Shown here piece by piece: positions 1-12,960 of a stretch of 64,000 nt of DNA. The notes beneath the pieces are model-generated. The model was given only the letters and a program-made list of their open reading frames with translations, ran no database searches and was not told the origin of the DNA. The stretch spans positions 1 to 64,000 of the forward strand of contig CAUEEP010000169.1 in the NCBI GenBank assembly GCA_958450365.1. Reading direction: 5' to 3'. Numbering within the stretch: the first letter of the stretch is position 1; each line of letters starts with the position of its first letter. The stretch is from Mesorhabditis belari (taxonomy: Eukaryota; Nematoda; Chromadorea; Rhabditida; Rhabditidae). The position numbers were made by a program, and so were the translations under genes.

Positions 1-1274
1 TTTGAGTCATTTTCCAGCCCTATGAAGTGCTAACTTCATTGAAAGCTTTTATCAGAAAAGAAATTTTAAAAAGGGGCTGCTACGCAGGAGTACGCGATGA
101 TACTCTTTACCCGGTCTTCTATTCGAAGAAATACGGTAATTGACCTTTCTCTAAAAATCTCTAAAAACCTCTACGAAGAAATTGGATGAATGAATTTCTC
201 TGAAAATTTATATATATACCAAACTTTTTATGCTCTATCTTTTATCTATTGACACCCAGATAGGTTTCCTTAGCTAAAGTGTCTAAACCACAACATTGAG
301 CCGTCGCCCTTTTTGACTACCTGACTTCAAAAATAATCACGCAAAAAAATCCAGAAAATAAGCCATTTTAAACCGGTTTTAATATTATTTTGCAGAAAAA
401 TAATTGGCCTTTCTAATAAAACAAACCGTAGTTCAATTGGTGTATCTGTTGGTTTTAAACGAAAGTACAAAAATGAATGAAAAGACTTTCTGCTAACAAG
501 TCTAGCAATTGAGCAACCTAGGCTTGTAATCGTTAACAAGTCTAATTATTAAAAGCCCGGCTAGGCCAGTCCAAGTCCCCAGTAATCAGGTCTAGGACTC
601 TGGCGACCTGACCCAGGATTGTCCAGCCTAGGCCAGAACTTGTCTTGGCCTAAAGTTGACTTTAGAAGAATCCATTTTAAACCGGTTTTAATATTATTTT
701 GCAGAAAAATAATTGCTCTTTCTAATGAAACAAACCGTAGTTCAATTGGTGTATTTGTTGGTTTTAAACGGAAGGACAAAAATCAACGAAAAGATTTTTT
801 TTGTGGACAGAATAAAAGCACACAAACGTACTCATACTTACTATCGAGGATTCCACTTTAAATGCAAACTTTATCTATTCAAATTATCCATCTAATGCCA
901 ACAATCAGTGATCCCTAAACTGCACTCCGGTGTTACTTATTTAGCTTATGAAAAGCGAGCGGGTACACGTTTTCTTATCAGCTGTCGCCGAAAAACCTAA
1001 TGGCGGAAGGTCTTATTGAAAATCCTGTCAAAATAAACGAAGCAAACATCTGTTCTATATTGAATTTTATAAACAAACTCTAAATTTTGAATGATCAATC
1101 AACCAAAAAATTTTTTTAGTTAACCGTGGAGGAGCCACAGCGTAGCGCGAGCCCCCTTCCCGGGGCGAACTTCGCCAATTGCCCCCTCATTTACAGGTTT
1201 CATTTTTCAAAAATCGTTCCTTTCTCAATTTTCTAAAGCTATATATATATCAGTATTTCATAAACTATTCATAA
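1..1274. other. 5' intergenic region with decayed transposon copies
   Basis: No coding sequence could be supported here. About 120-540 and 545-800 carry decayed copies of a dispersed element also found at 4206-4990, 8091-8672, 10198-10712 and 19700-20555. It is recognisable by ATTTTAAACCGGTTTTAATA and by a GCCTAGGC-rich segment. About 1240-1274 should hold the 5' leader of the SLC22-like gene; an AG after an AT run near 1254 could be a trans-splice acceptor. Confidence 0.5.
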
Positions 1275-4200
1275 ATGCAAATTACAAGTCAATCATCTAA
1301 TGCAATACTTCATTCATTTAGTGAACCGGCACTGGCTGGCGATATGACGCCGATGTTTCGCTCGTCGGCGATCAGCGAATCTTTTCTGCCAAATGTACGT
1401 TTTTTCTTTTACAGGATTTCATATTTTGAGCTAAACTTGAGGCTTGAACTGGTTGTTTAGCTTAGTCAGGCTATTTTTTGAGTCGCACCGGCCAAATCCA
1501 GGGCTAGATTAGACATGGGCACTACAAACTACAAGCGCTTGTACAAACGCTTAGAATGGCTATTTTTACAAACTGTTTTTACCAAAAGATCAAGCCAACT
1601 TTGAGCTTTCGAATGGTATAAAGATCAGGCCAATCCACCATCACTGTGCTGAAATATAACGTTTTTCTAGATCTGAAATCCTATCTCGAGACGAGAGTAA
1701 AAATTGCTATATGACTCTTTCATATTTAACAAAAAAAAGCTGCCTTTTTTAACTTTGAAAGCTCATTTTAAGCTCGAAAATAACTGTGAAGAACGAATAT
1801 TTAGTGCTTCTAGGTAGAGAATTGTTTAATCAACTATATAAATAAAAAACGTAAAGCAAAATGTCTTTTAAACAGGAAAGATATTCAGCTGAGCGGGTAA
1901 GGGGGACACTTTGAAAGTAAATTCTTGACCAGCTTAGGCAAAAGTCTCGGAAATTGAGCTTTAGGAAAACAAGAGTAGAGCTATTAATAAAATAAGAATT
2001 TACTTTCAAAGTGTCCCCTTTACCCACTTAGCTGAATATCCTTCTAGTTTTGTCGGGAATTTCAAACAAAACGGGCAACTACGAAAAATCTACGCAGAAA
2101 AAAGAAGCGGGCTTCGTAGCTCCCTGATTTGTTTGAATTTTCTCAGAAAATTAAAAGATATTCAACTAGAAGGGGACACTTTGAAAGTCTAAAAGAATAG
2201 CTAAACTAGAGCAAAAATTGCAGTTGCCTTTTCGACGTGGCAATGCTGCTGGCGGTGACTCGGGAATTGCTTCGATTGGCGGCGAAGGGCAAACCGATGA
2301 TGATCCGTCAAAGGAAAGCGATGTGCTTTTCATCAACAACACTCCCAAACACTCGATGTGTTTGTCGGAAATCAGTTGTGCCACTGTTGCGACAAGGTAA
2401 CTATTGATTTATTAGAATAAACCCCATTCTCATTTAGACAAGGCGGCCACAAAACCTCGTTCTCAACCCGCGAAATTCGAGAGCAACATCAGAAAATGCA
2501 AGAGCGATATCGACCGAAGCGACAACGACATTTCACAGATCCGGTCGATTTTGAAGGTGGTTTCATTTTATCAGAATCAAATCTAAGCATAATTTAGGTG
2601 TGCTAAATATCATTGGCGGGTGTTCTTGGTGGCAAATCTGGGTGTATGTTTTGATCTCAATGCAGCAAATCCCACACGCGATGTTCAATTTGAATGTGGT
2701 TTATATGATGTACAATCCCGAGCACTGGTGTCAGGTGAGATTTTGTTGAGAATATTATGGGAAAGGCTTGTTTGATAAACTATAAACTGCTATAAACTGC
2801 TATAAACTGCTATAAACTGCTATAAACTGCTATAAACTGCTATAAACTGCTATAAACTGCTATAAACTGCTATAAACTGCTATAAACTGCTATAAACTGC
2901 TATAAACTGCTATAAACTGCTATAAACTGCTATAAACTGCTATAAACTGCTATAAACTGCTATAAACTGCTATAAACTGCTATAAACTTGCTATAAACTT
3001 GCTATAAACTATAAACTATAAACTATAAACTATAAACTATAAACTATAAACTATAAACTATAAACTATAAACTGAGACAGGCTTTTGACCTGGATCTCTT
3101 GTGTTTTGTTTTGTACGACGTAAATGGATATGAAACAGTTTTTGGAAGATAATCCTAGCTTTGCTAAACAATCAGCTTCAGGTACCAGGATTTCACAACA
3201 GCACTGACGTCGACTATTTATGGACCCTCGAGGATGCGATGAACACAACGATTATCTTCCCGCGAACGACGAAAAGTCAACGAGATAGCAATTTGTATCA
3301 TGATCAGGTTGGTTGAATTCTGAAAGCGAACATTCAACAATTTCAGTGTCACTACTTTGATCGAGGACAAAATCGTTTCGAGCAACTTCGCAAAATGACA
3401 CTAGAGGTAAATGGAGTTAGCTGGGTAATTAGTTTATTATTTAGGATGCAATCAAAGCGGTTGACGGTGAGCCGGCGATCATGACAAAATGCACGAATTG
3501 GGAGTACAAAAAGGATGTGAGTTCTAGAGGCTAGACTAAAATTGACTCTATCGGCTTTATGAACATAAAATCACTTCACGTTTACTTCAATTTTATCAAG
3601 CAAGACTTGTGCCAAGAACAGCACTAGTTTGAACGCTGGGACTTGAAGTTAGCTATACTTTGCGTCAGATGGCCATTGCCAGGTGAAGGAATGAAGGTTC
3701 TTCTCGGAAATTCTGGGCCTTTTCATTGGGAAAAGCTATCATATGCAAAACCCAAAGTCAATTCAATTCTCAGACCCTGGCCTGGCTTTTGGCCTGAATT
3801 TACCCATCCCCTGGGTCCGCCAAAAGCTAGACCTGGGCCCAGTTTTTGACCGAACTTTGACCTTGCCTTGCTCTAACATTAAGGCCCATTCGAACATTCC
3901 CATGCAACTCCAATCATTTCCAGGTGATGGAAGAAACGATCGTCACCGATTGGAATCTCGTCTGCGATGACAATTTGATGCGTGGCCATGCACATCTTTT
4001 CTATTCATTCGGCTACTTGGTTGGGTGCTTGTTAGGCGGGTTCGCAAGTGACAGGTGTGTGAACTATCTACAAAACAATCCAAAAATCCGATTCAGTTTT
4101 GGCCGCAAACCGACAGTGATCGGCTTTGGAATTCTGTCATCGCTTTTCGGGGTCTTCTTGCCATATACTACCTATTTTCCTATGTTTCTTTTTATCAGGT

Positions 4201-7200
4201 GCGTTTGAGGACAGGTTGTAATACCCAAGATTGTTCTAAAGTCAACTTTAGGCCAAGACAAGTTCTAGCCTAGGCTGGACAATCCTGGGTCAGGTCGCCA
4301 GAGTCCTGACTACTGGGGATTTGGACTGGCCTAGCCGGGCTTTTAATAATTAGACTTGTTAACGATTACAAGCCTAGGTTGCTCAATTGCTAGACTTGTT
4401 AGCAGAAAGTCTTTTCATTAATTTTTGTACTTTCGTTTAAAACCAACAAATACACCAATTAAACTACGGTTTGTTTTATTAGAAAGGCCAATTATTTTTC
4501 TGCAAAATAATATTAAAACCGGTTTAAAATGGCTTATTTTCTGGATTTTTTTTGCGTGATTATTTTTGAAGTCAGGTAGTCAAAAAGGGCGATGGCTCGA
4601 TGACGTGTTTTAGACACTTTAGCTAAGGAAACCTATCTTTGTCAATAGATAAAGATTAAGCACAGAAAGTTTGGTATATAGTCAAATTTTCAGAGGAATT
4701 CATTCATCCAATTTCTTCGTAGAGGTTTTTAGAGATTTTTACGAAAAACGTGTTTTCACTCTCGAATTTGCTTGAAAGTGAACCGAAATTGACTTCAAAA
4801 GATGGGAAATTGAGCAATAAACACTTTATTTCAGAAATTTTTTTTGCGAGATTATTTTTGAAGTCAGGTAGTCGAAAAGGGCGACATCATCGAGCCGATG
4901 ATGTGTTTTAGGCACTTTAGCTAAGAAAACCTATCTTTTTCAATAGATAAAAGATTAAGCACAGAAAGTTTGGTATATAACTTTTTGTAACTTTTTACAA
5001 GCAATTTAATTTCCCTTTTGTTCCAGATTCTGCAGTGCCGTATGCAACGAAGCCGCCGACCTTGCTGCTTATATCTTGTGTGAGTCTTATATCTTTTTTT
5101 TAGTTTAAAACTTATTTGATTTGTTTTTAATAGTTAGAAACAACGACCCGAAGACATAAAAAAAAAACAAACAAATAAAGTTATATATTATAATGTCTAT
5201 CTACTATATTTTAGGTATGGAAATCACCGGTGTCAAGTACAGAGCGATGATCGGGTCTCTGCTGCAAGCGCCTTGGGCTGTCGGCTATGCTCTACTAGCG
5301 CTGTTGGCGTATTTTTGCAAAAGTTGGAAAACGATTCAGGTGCGTTCTTTGACAACTTTTCCCTTTTACATTCATTCAGTGTAACTTATCCAATTTTTAC
5401 CATAATCGCCGGATTAATTAAACAATTTAGACAACTCGTTCAGTTCAACAGCTTAATTTTAGCATCTATTCAGTTTAACAGCTTAACTTTAGCATCTATG
5501 CAGTTCAACAGCTTAACTTTAGCATCGATTTAGTTCAACAGCTTAACTTTAGCATCTATGCAGTTCAACTCGAGCAATTCATCCAAATTTAGACGATAGC
5601 CGCTGGATTGCACTTTTGCGCTGTTTTGATCATTTGCACGATCCCAGAAAGTCCCCGATGGTTGATCGTTTCAAATCGGGTCGCCGAAGCGGAAGAAGTG
5701 ATCAGAAAGGCTTGTCGGTGAGTAAAAAAAAAGCACTAAATAATAACAAACCTTAAACTACGGTAAATCAACTTTTAGCGAACCACCATTTCCATTCAAT
5801 TTGTGCCGCGCTAACAAGGGCAGTTTGCCGTCCGACTTGGAGCTAGTTCGACACCGGGAAACGAGCAAATGGGTGCGCGCGCAGAACGGAAAAGTCACAT
5901 TGTGGCATTTGTTCAAGGTATTGGAAAGAAATAATCGATAATTACTCCTGCTCATTTTTTGACGCTCAAGTGTTGCCTTGAATCCAAAAATCTTATAGTT
6001 ATCATCTCAAAGGAGTTTATTAATTATTTAGTAATCAAAAAAGATGAAGATGAAGATTTATATGAAAAGATAATTGTGATTAATTGAAGTTTACAAATTT
6101 TCCCTGATTTTGGTAGTACGATAGTTTAGCATATGGTTAATACAATGGATAAACTTAATTTTAAGAATTGCAAGCTTAGGTCAGCTAGATGTAACGGTAC
6201 AACGAGAAAAAGCGCACTTGATAAGTTAAAAATACTATAATAACTAATTGTAAGTATTCTAGGATAGCTACAGTAAGTAATCAAGCAATAGACTAAAGCT
6301 AAGCTAATTTTCAGATCCGCGAACTTCGTTTCCGCAGCTTGATCCTTTGCATCGTTTTCATGGCCACTGCGCTCGTTTACTATGGGATTGTGATTGGTGA
6401 GTAAAAAGATAGTTTACTAAAAAATTTTCTTTTTTAGCTCTTTCCGATCAATCTGCCCCGGGTCGAGTGCTGTTTTCGGGGAATTTCTTCTTCAACAACG
6501 CAATCGCTGGTGCCATTGAGCTGCCGACGCTCATCTCTTGTGTATATCTGATGAAATTTGGAAGAAAAAGGTGAGCAAATGAGCGATGAGTAAAGTAAAG
6601 AAATAAACATAAACAATAAACAAAAATTAGCAAAAAGATTTACTTGAAATGCTGAAAAGATAAGCAGAAATTTTCTGGGTTCGATCAGGTTCCCGGTCTT
6701 CTTACAATTAGATGTCAGCCTAGAGCCAGGTCGCATTTTTGACATTCTAGACTTAATTAGAGTGTGTTCCTCGCCAGCAATGAGTTTTTTAAAATGCATA
6801 CTTGGGGAAAATTACCGTACTCTTAGCGAAAAAATTGCGAGCGCTCCCTTATATACGACTTCTTTTAAAGATATTCAACTGTTTAGCTGATTTGGTGGCA
6901 AATTCCGTTCAAATATGAAGATATTCAATTTATTCGACGTGTTAAGAGGATTACTCGTAGTTATTCGACCAAAAACGTCGATTAATCGAGTAAAAATTGC
7001 TCATACAAATTTTGACTCAAATAATTACTCGTAACAAACACACTCTAGGCTAAGCCTAGCTTACTACGATAGCCTAGCTTTCTACGATAGCCCGAACTGG
7101 ATCCAGGTCGGTTAAGATAGCCTGAATCAGGTTCAGGTCTAGGTTGTTCGTGATAGCCTAGACTGGATCAAGTCCTTCAAGGTAACCCGGATCAGGTCCA

Positions 7201-10135
7201 GACCGGCCAAGGGTAGCCCTAGGTTTTTGGCTAACTTTGGCAAAACACAAGATGATAAAATAGAACCCCTTTTTCTTTTTTTTTTTTGACCTTAACAATC
7301 CATTTTAGAGCCCAAATGGTGACGCTCGTTTGTGCTGGCTTATGTCTGATCATCGCCCTCTTAGCTGTACAAGGAAAAACCTACATGGTGGCTTTGCTCT
7401 TCATGATGATGGGCAAAATTTGTGTTCAAGTGGGGAAACAATTTAATGGAAAGTAGTTAATCTTGAAATTTTAGGGAGCTTTCAACATTCTCTACATTTT
7501 CTCATCCGAGCTTTACCCGACGATCGTGAGGAATTCGGCGGTTGGCTTCAGCTCGATGGTGAGTGGCTTACGGTTACGTTATTTTGTTTAGAAGAATAAA
7601 AAATCTTGGCTATAGTACAGTAATAGATTTGTAAGCTCTCTAATTAGCTATTTGATCTTGTTTTAGATTGCTCGCTTTGGTGCTGGAGTCTCATCCTACA
7701 TCGCCATGCTATCCGATGTGACTTTGCCGATTGTGCCGATGATGATCTTTGCAATCTTTTCGCTTGTTGCTGGGGTTTTGGTGATGTTACTGCCAGAAAC
7801 GAATGGATTACCACTTCCTGAAACAATTGAAGTGAGTTTAAAGTGGTTGACTTCTTTTTTTTTTGACTTGAAACTTGACCCAATAGCAATTTCACTTTTC
7901 AGGACGCAGTCACATTGCTCAAATCCTCCGACAAGAATCGCGCTGCTTGCTACGGTTTCATGATGGGAAACGAGAAAAGCATGTCACTCCTTGATGAACC
8001 CATTGAAGCCGAGTTGAGCAGCGGGAATCAGAGAGAGGTAAAAGAACTATAGTCTGATAAACTTGTGAAGGAATAACGAAAAATTGTATTTGGCTGCCCA
8101 GAAAGTCTTTTCTTTTATTTTTTTACTTTCGTTTAAAACCAACAAATACACCAATTGAACTACGGTTTGTTTCATTAGAAAGGTCAATTATTTTTCTGCA
8201 AAATAATATTAAAACCGGTTTAAAATGGATTGTTCTAAAGTCAACTTTAGGCCAAGACAAGTTCTAGCCTAGGCTGGACAATCCTGGGTCAGGTCGCCAG
8301 AGTCCTAGACCTGACTACTGGGGATTTGGACTGGCCTAGCCGGGCTTTTAATAATTAGACTTGTTAACGATTACAAGCCTAGGTTGCTCAATTGCTAGAC
8401 TTGTTAGCAGAAAGTCTTTTCATTAATTTTTGTACTTCCATTTAAAATCAACAAATACACCAATTAAACTACGGTTTGTTTTATTAGAAAGGCCAATTAT
8501 TTTTCTGCAAAATAATATTAAAACCGGTTTAAAATGGATTGTTCCAAAGATTCTAAAAGATGGGAAATTGAGCAATAAACACTTTATTTCAGAAAACCAT
8601 ATGTTAATTGGTGAATTTGTTATATTTTAATAAAAGTACGAAAAGGAACGAAAAGATTTTCTGCACAGCCTAATAGAATATAATAGAATAATTATCTTAC
8701 TATTAGTTCTGCTCCGAGATAGAGCTGAGCTTACTATTAGTTCTGCTCCGAGAAACTGAGCGAGCAAACAGCAGTAGAAGTAAGTCCTTAGAAATTATTA
8801 GATAATGAAATATAATCCCTAGTATATCTAATATTACTTTTTTCTGGACAGCCTAAGAGCTATAATAGAATAATTCTATTATTAGTTCTGCTCCGAAATC
8901 GAGTCCGTTTCGTAATCAATAAGTTAAGCTACGTAACTGTTGATGTGGATACTTATATTTCTGGAAAAGAAAGAGTTATATTAAGAAAAGATAGAGTTAG
9001 ATTAAGCGCAGATCTAATCTTTATAAGTTTAGCAAAACGAGGCGATGTCCGCTTTGGGAGTGTCGGTGAATGGATCGTTTGCGTCGTCGATCTCCGCCGC
9101 TGCCGCCGCTACTGAGCGAGCAAACAGCAGTAGAAGTAAGTTCTTAGAAATTATTAGATAATGAAATATAATCCCTAGTATATCTAATATTACTTAGATA
9201 TCCTTAAAACAGATTTTATCTTAAACTTTAGATAGTCGGCGTCGAATTTTGACACCCCGTGGCAGCATGCCGAGAGCGATGGGACCGCCAAAGGATGTGA
9301 GTGTTAGAAAAATGCGATTATGTCTATTATTGTTAAAAATATATTGAAATATTATAAAACTTAAGTTTCTATAAAGCTAGATGAAAAGAAATACAACCTA
9401 GAATAACCCGTTTACACTTTTTGCCGAACAAATTACTTTATTTACGCGTTTTTGACATGTTTTTGCATTTTGTTTATGTTTTTACCAGAAGCTTCGCAGC
9501 AAAAAGCAAAAGAATTAGCGACAAGTGGCGAACCTGCGAACTCTCTTCTGTTGGTTTGAAAGACGCGCGCGTTAACCACTCGACCATACTCTATAATAGA
9601 TATCACAGTGCGAGCGCACTTGTCTCTAGCCCAAACGACGCGGGTTCGATTCCCGCTCGCGTCAGCACAGGTTTTTTAAAAATTTAAATGCATGTTGCAC
9701 AACTAAATGAAATTCTAAGCCAGACTAAGTATAAATCATTTGAAACGGGCCACTAGGCGCGAAAGAGTAGTGACAGACAGACAGACGAAAGACAGACAGA
9801 TGAAAGACAGACAGACAGATGAAAGATAGACAGACGAAAGACAGACAGACGAAAGACAGACAGACGAAAGATAGACAGACGAAAGACAGACAGACGAAAG
9901 ATAGACAGACGAAAGACCGCCAAAGGATGTGAGTGTTAGAAAAATGCGATTATGTTTATTATTGTTAAAAATATATTGAAATATTATAAAACTTAAGTTT
10001 CTATAAAGCTAGATAAGAATAAATACAATTCTTAATCAATAAAAATTTCAGGAAAGTCAGTGCGGTTCATTGGCTCAAGAGATGGCCACCATCTCCATTC
10101 CCGAGCGTCTTCCCGAGGCTTTCGATGATAAATAA
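1275..10135 (+). CDS. SLC22-like organic ion transporter (MFS), 22 exons, 817 aa
   Basis: Predicted plasma-membrane carrier of the major facilitator superfamily, SLC22 (organic cation/anion/carnitine) branch; the substrate cannot be read from sequence. Exons: 1275-1394, 2224-2396, 2438-2556, 2598-2734, 3182-3307, 3347-3406, 3445-3516, 3924-4054, 4097-4198, 5027-5079, 5215-5339, 5593-5717, 5779-5917, 6315-6396, 6438-6570, 7309-7429, 7475-7558, 7667-7831, 7903-8037, 9033-9135, 9232-9296, 10052-10135. All phases close. Visible features are TM1 followed by a large extracellular loop with CTNWEYKK and [13 protein letters not shown] motif A (GFASDSFGRKP, split by a 42-nt intron), the ESPRWL signature, and the terminal [14 protein letters not shown] typical of SLC22. 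Hydrophilic tails of about 138 (N) and 125 (C) residues make it longer than the usual ~550. The first exon, joined across an 829-bp intron full of repeats, is the least certain. Confidence 0.85.
1877..2043. repeat. Palindromic MITE in SLC22 intron 1
   Basis: Two inverted arms of about 45 bp (starting AGATATTCAGCTGAG, containing GGGGACACTTTGAAAG) flank a ~70-bp centre. A single unpaired arm with the same GGGGACACTTTGAAAG core lies at 2158-2190, so the family is present at least twice in this intron. No clear target duplication was found. Confidence 0.65.
2775..3073. repeat. Tandem array, 10-bp then 7-bp unit
   Basis: About 20 copies of TATAAACTGC give way to copies of the shortened unit CTATAAA. 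The array fills SLC22 intron 4. Confidence 0.95.
4206..4990. mobile_element. Dispersed DNA-transposon remnant in SLC22 intron 9
   Basis: Contains GCCTAGGC-rich sequence, one copy of the 21-bp unit that is amplified near 20.1 kb, and the ATTTTAAACCGG core shared with copies at 120-800, 8091-8672, 10198-10712 and 19700-20555. The first ~40 bases of the intron before it also appear, inverted, at about 20.45 kb. Confidence 0.6.
5440..5570. repeat. Tandem repeat, ~30-bp unit
   Basis: Four to five copies of a unit with CAGTTCAACAGCTTAACTTT in SLC22 intron 11. Confidence 0.9.
8091..8672. mobile_element. Nested non-autonomous transposon copies in SLC22 intron 19
   Basis: Begins GCTGCCCAGAAAGTCTTTTC and ends with the near-inverted GAAAAGATTTTCTGCACAGC, suggesting terminal inverted repeats. 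The ACCGGTTTAAAATGGATTGT segment occurs twice inside, so one copy appears to sit within another. Related to 10198-10712. Confidence 0.6.
9525..9666. tRNA. tRNA-like fragments (pseudogenes) in SLC22 intron 21
   Basis: On the minus strand near 9535-9588 is a D-arm-like GGTCGAGTGGTTAACGCG. On the plus strand, 9611-9664 ends with a good T-arm (GCGGGTTCGATTCCCGC). Neither half folds into a full cloverleaf by eye. A tail GTTGCACAACT follows, as near other tRNA-like copies in the window. Called pseudogene material. Confidence 0.35.
9769..9917. repeat. Tandem repeat GACAGACGAAAGACA
   Basis: Imperfect 15-bp units, followed immediately by a second copy of the exon 21/intron 21 boundary sequence. Confidence 0.9.
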
Positions 10136-10197
10136 GTGCTTATTTAGATTGAAATTTGTATTTATTGTGTTCGATTCTAATCAAAAATCAATTAATA

Positions 10198-10712
10198 GGT
10201 TGATGCATAAGTCTTTTCGTTTTTTTCGTACTTCTGTTAAAAAGTAACAAATTCACCAATTAATCTATAGTTTGCTCTATAAAAAAAGTGTTTTTTTGCT
10301 CAATTTCCATCTTTTTAAATCAATTTCGATTCACTTTCAAGCAAATTCGAGAGTGAAAAACGCCTTTTTCGTAAAAATCTATAAAAAACTCTACGGAAAA
10401 ATTGGCTGAATGAATTTCTCTGAAATTTTGGCGAAATATCAAACGTTTTTTTTCTCTATCTTTTATCTATTGACACGAAGATAGGTTTTCTTTAGCTAAG
10501 GTGTCTAAACCGCATCATCGAGTTAGCCCTTTTTGACTACCCGACTTCATACTCTCAAGAAAATCCAGGCATAAAATATTTTTAAACCCGTTTTAATGTT
10601 ATTTTGCAGAAAAATAATTGGTTTTTCTAATGAAATCAACCGTAGTTTAATTGGTGCATTTGTTGGCTTGAAACGGCAGACGAAAAGGAACGAAAAGACT
10701 TATGCATCAACC
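10198..10712. mobile_element. Complete mariner-like MITE, TA target duplication
   Basis: Perfect 24-bp terminal inverted repeats (starting GGTTGATGCATAAGTCTTTT) bounded by TA on both sides; 515 bp, no transposase. It is the best-preserved member of the ACCGGTTTTAAT family that also occupies SLC22 and V-ATPase introns. Confidence 0.85.
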
Positions 10713-11183
10713 TAATATTATCTTAATTTCAAAAAAAAAATTCTCGCCTCTAGTCAGTACAAGCGCAAAAATACAACTGCAGGAATTTTTATTGTTGAAG
10801 CTGAAAGAATTGGGCTGGATTTTGTACTCACTCAAACGCGCACCTTCTGGCACACCAGATTTCGGAATTATAAATGAATCCTTAAGAAAAAGTCGAAATC
10901 GAGTATGCTAGAGAGCTAGCGTTTGTGCAAATAAGCATAAAGTACGCACCGGTTCTTTCAGACTTGGAATACTGTAAGTCCCAGTCCTTGTGTCTCAGTA
11001 AGCAATGGAAAAATATTCAGACATCAAGAGTGAATATCTTTTACATAAATAGTTATAGTAAGATATTCGGTTAACACCTGGTTGCCAACAAAGAACTGGA
11101 ACTTTACAGTACTCTTCATTGTTTCTTGAATATTTTCAGTTCCCCTTATCCAACTTCAGTTCCAACCTTGTCTCCCCCATTTT

Positions 11184-11318
11184 TTCCTCCTTTCTTTTCC
11201 TCCTTTCTTTTCCTCCTTTCTTTTCCTCCTTTCTTTTCCTCCTTTCTTTTCCTCCTTTCTTTTCCTCCTTTCTTTTCCTCCTTTCTTTTCCTCCTTTCTT
11301 TTCCTCTCCTCTCTTCTC
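11184..11318. repeat. Tandem repeat, 13-bp CCTCCTTTCTTTT
   Basis: About ten uninterrupted pyrimidine-only units. Confidence 0.95.
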
Positions 11319-11385
11319 TGTTCCTATTTGTGATAAATGTGTGCATAATTTTCACATAAAATTTTCTAAAATTCAAAAATTCCTA

Positions 11386-11680
11386 CCGTAAATACTGTAA
11401 TAGTACCCCAGCCCCATAATGAAGGTTCAGAGTGTTGTGTAGTCTAGCTTTGAACGAGTTTTTCTCGACACTGGTTTATACTACAATGCGCGCTTAGGTA
11501 TCAAAAAAATAGCCCTGAATTTCAGCTATTTTTTCATACCAAAGACGCATTTTTTGAAAGTACGGGCGCTATGAAAAAAATGAAATACGAAAAAACTTTT
11601 GCGACTACCCGAGGTAGTCGTAAATACTGTAATAGTACCCCACCCCCCGAGGGGGTGGGGTACTATTACAGTATTTACGG
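11386..11680. mobile_element. Palindromic MITE, CCGTAAATACTGTAATAG family
   Basis: Inverted ends CCGTAAATACTGTAATAGTA and its complement, flanked by TA on both sides. Related copies lie at 19016-19280 and 30135-30442. No transposase is present. Confidence 0.8.
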
Positions 11681-12446
11681 TAGGTAAATTTCATCCATAT
11701 TGCTCTAATTTTCAAAATGTGCTTTTCTAGTAGAAAATTTTTGCAACAATTTTTAAAAAAAAACTTTTTTTTTGTATGGCTGTGCCATGTCTCTTGCTTG
11801 AATTTTTCAAATTTTCGTAAATTTTGATAAAACTTTTTCTTTTCCCAATCGGGTACGCCGAATTTCCCCCATTGATTCGTTTTAGAAATTGAAATTTTTT
11901 TGTTTAACTTTTTTTGGCTATTTTTGAGTTGTGTTTACTTTTTACACGTTTTTAAATTTTCTTTGTGCATTTCTTTCTTTTTTTTTCTCCTTTTTTCGCG
12001 AATGACGTATCCGTGCTACATATAAAAGCTTTACAGTAATTTTTAAAGAAAGCACATATGCTTTTTCTAGTTTTAGCCTATATTTGAAGAAATATACGCT
12101 AAAAATTAGATTACCGTAGCTTTTTTTTAAAGTCACTTTTTAAAAAATCAAAAGAAACACGTTTAAACACGGTTTAAACAAGTTTAAACAGTTTAAAAAA
12201 AGTCGTTCTTGACTGAAATGTGTCAACTTTTGAAGATTACTGTAACTTTAAATCTAGTTTAAACTCTATATAGTAAAATGTTACTATGAAATGAACCATT
12301 TTTGATTTTAAAAGATATCTATTGATCTTTTAAAATCAATCAATTTAAAATATCTATTGAGATCTTTTAAAAAATGAAATAAAAACTTTACTCTGAGATT
12401 ACTTGAAGAGGTTTTCGAAAAGTTTTTCAAAGGTAAAATTGACTTT

Positions 12447-12521
12447 CAACAGCAATAGCAACAGCAGCAGCAATAGCAACAACAGCAGCAATAGCAATAG
12501 CAACAGCAATAGCAACAGCAG
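12447..12521. repeat. CAG/CAA microsatellite
   Basis: Interspersed CAGCAA, CAGCAG and CAATAG triplets; not in a credible coding frame. Confidence 0.9.
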
Positions 12522-12553
12522 AAAAGTCTAAAAGTGTGTTTTCTTTTGCGTTT

Positions 12554-12960
12554 TGGAACCGTATCCATATTGGAACCGTATCCGAACCATATTGGAACCA
12601 TATTGGAACCATATTGGAACCGTATCCGAACCATATTGGAACCATATTGGAACCATATTGGAACCGTATCCGAACCATATTGGAACCATATTGGAACCAT
12701 ATTGGAACCGTATCCGAACCATATTGGAACCATATTGGAACCATATTGGAACCGTATCCGAACCATATTGGAACCATATTAGAATCAAATTGGAACCATC
12801 TTGGAACCATATTGGAACCATATTGGAACCATATTGGAACCATATTGGAACCATATTGGAACCGTATCCGAACCATATTAGAATCAAATTGGAACCATCT
12901 TGGAACCATATTGGAACCGTATCCGAACCATATTGGAACCATATTGGAACCATATTGGAA
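12554..12960. repeat. Tandem array, 11-bp GGAACCATATT and variants
   Basis: About 35 units mixing GGAACCATATT, GGAACCGTATC and CGAACCATATT in a higher-order pattern. An 11-bp period without stop codons keeps several frames open on both strands; these are not treated as genes. Confidence 0.95.

Noticed and set aside
11941..12136. Minus-strand ORF rich in Lys and Tyr
   Set aside because: AT-rich intergenic sequence with no start context, no splice partner and no recognisable motif.
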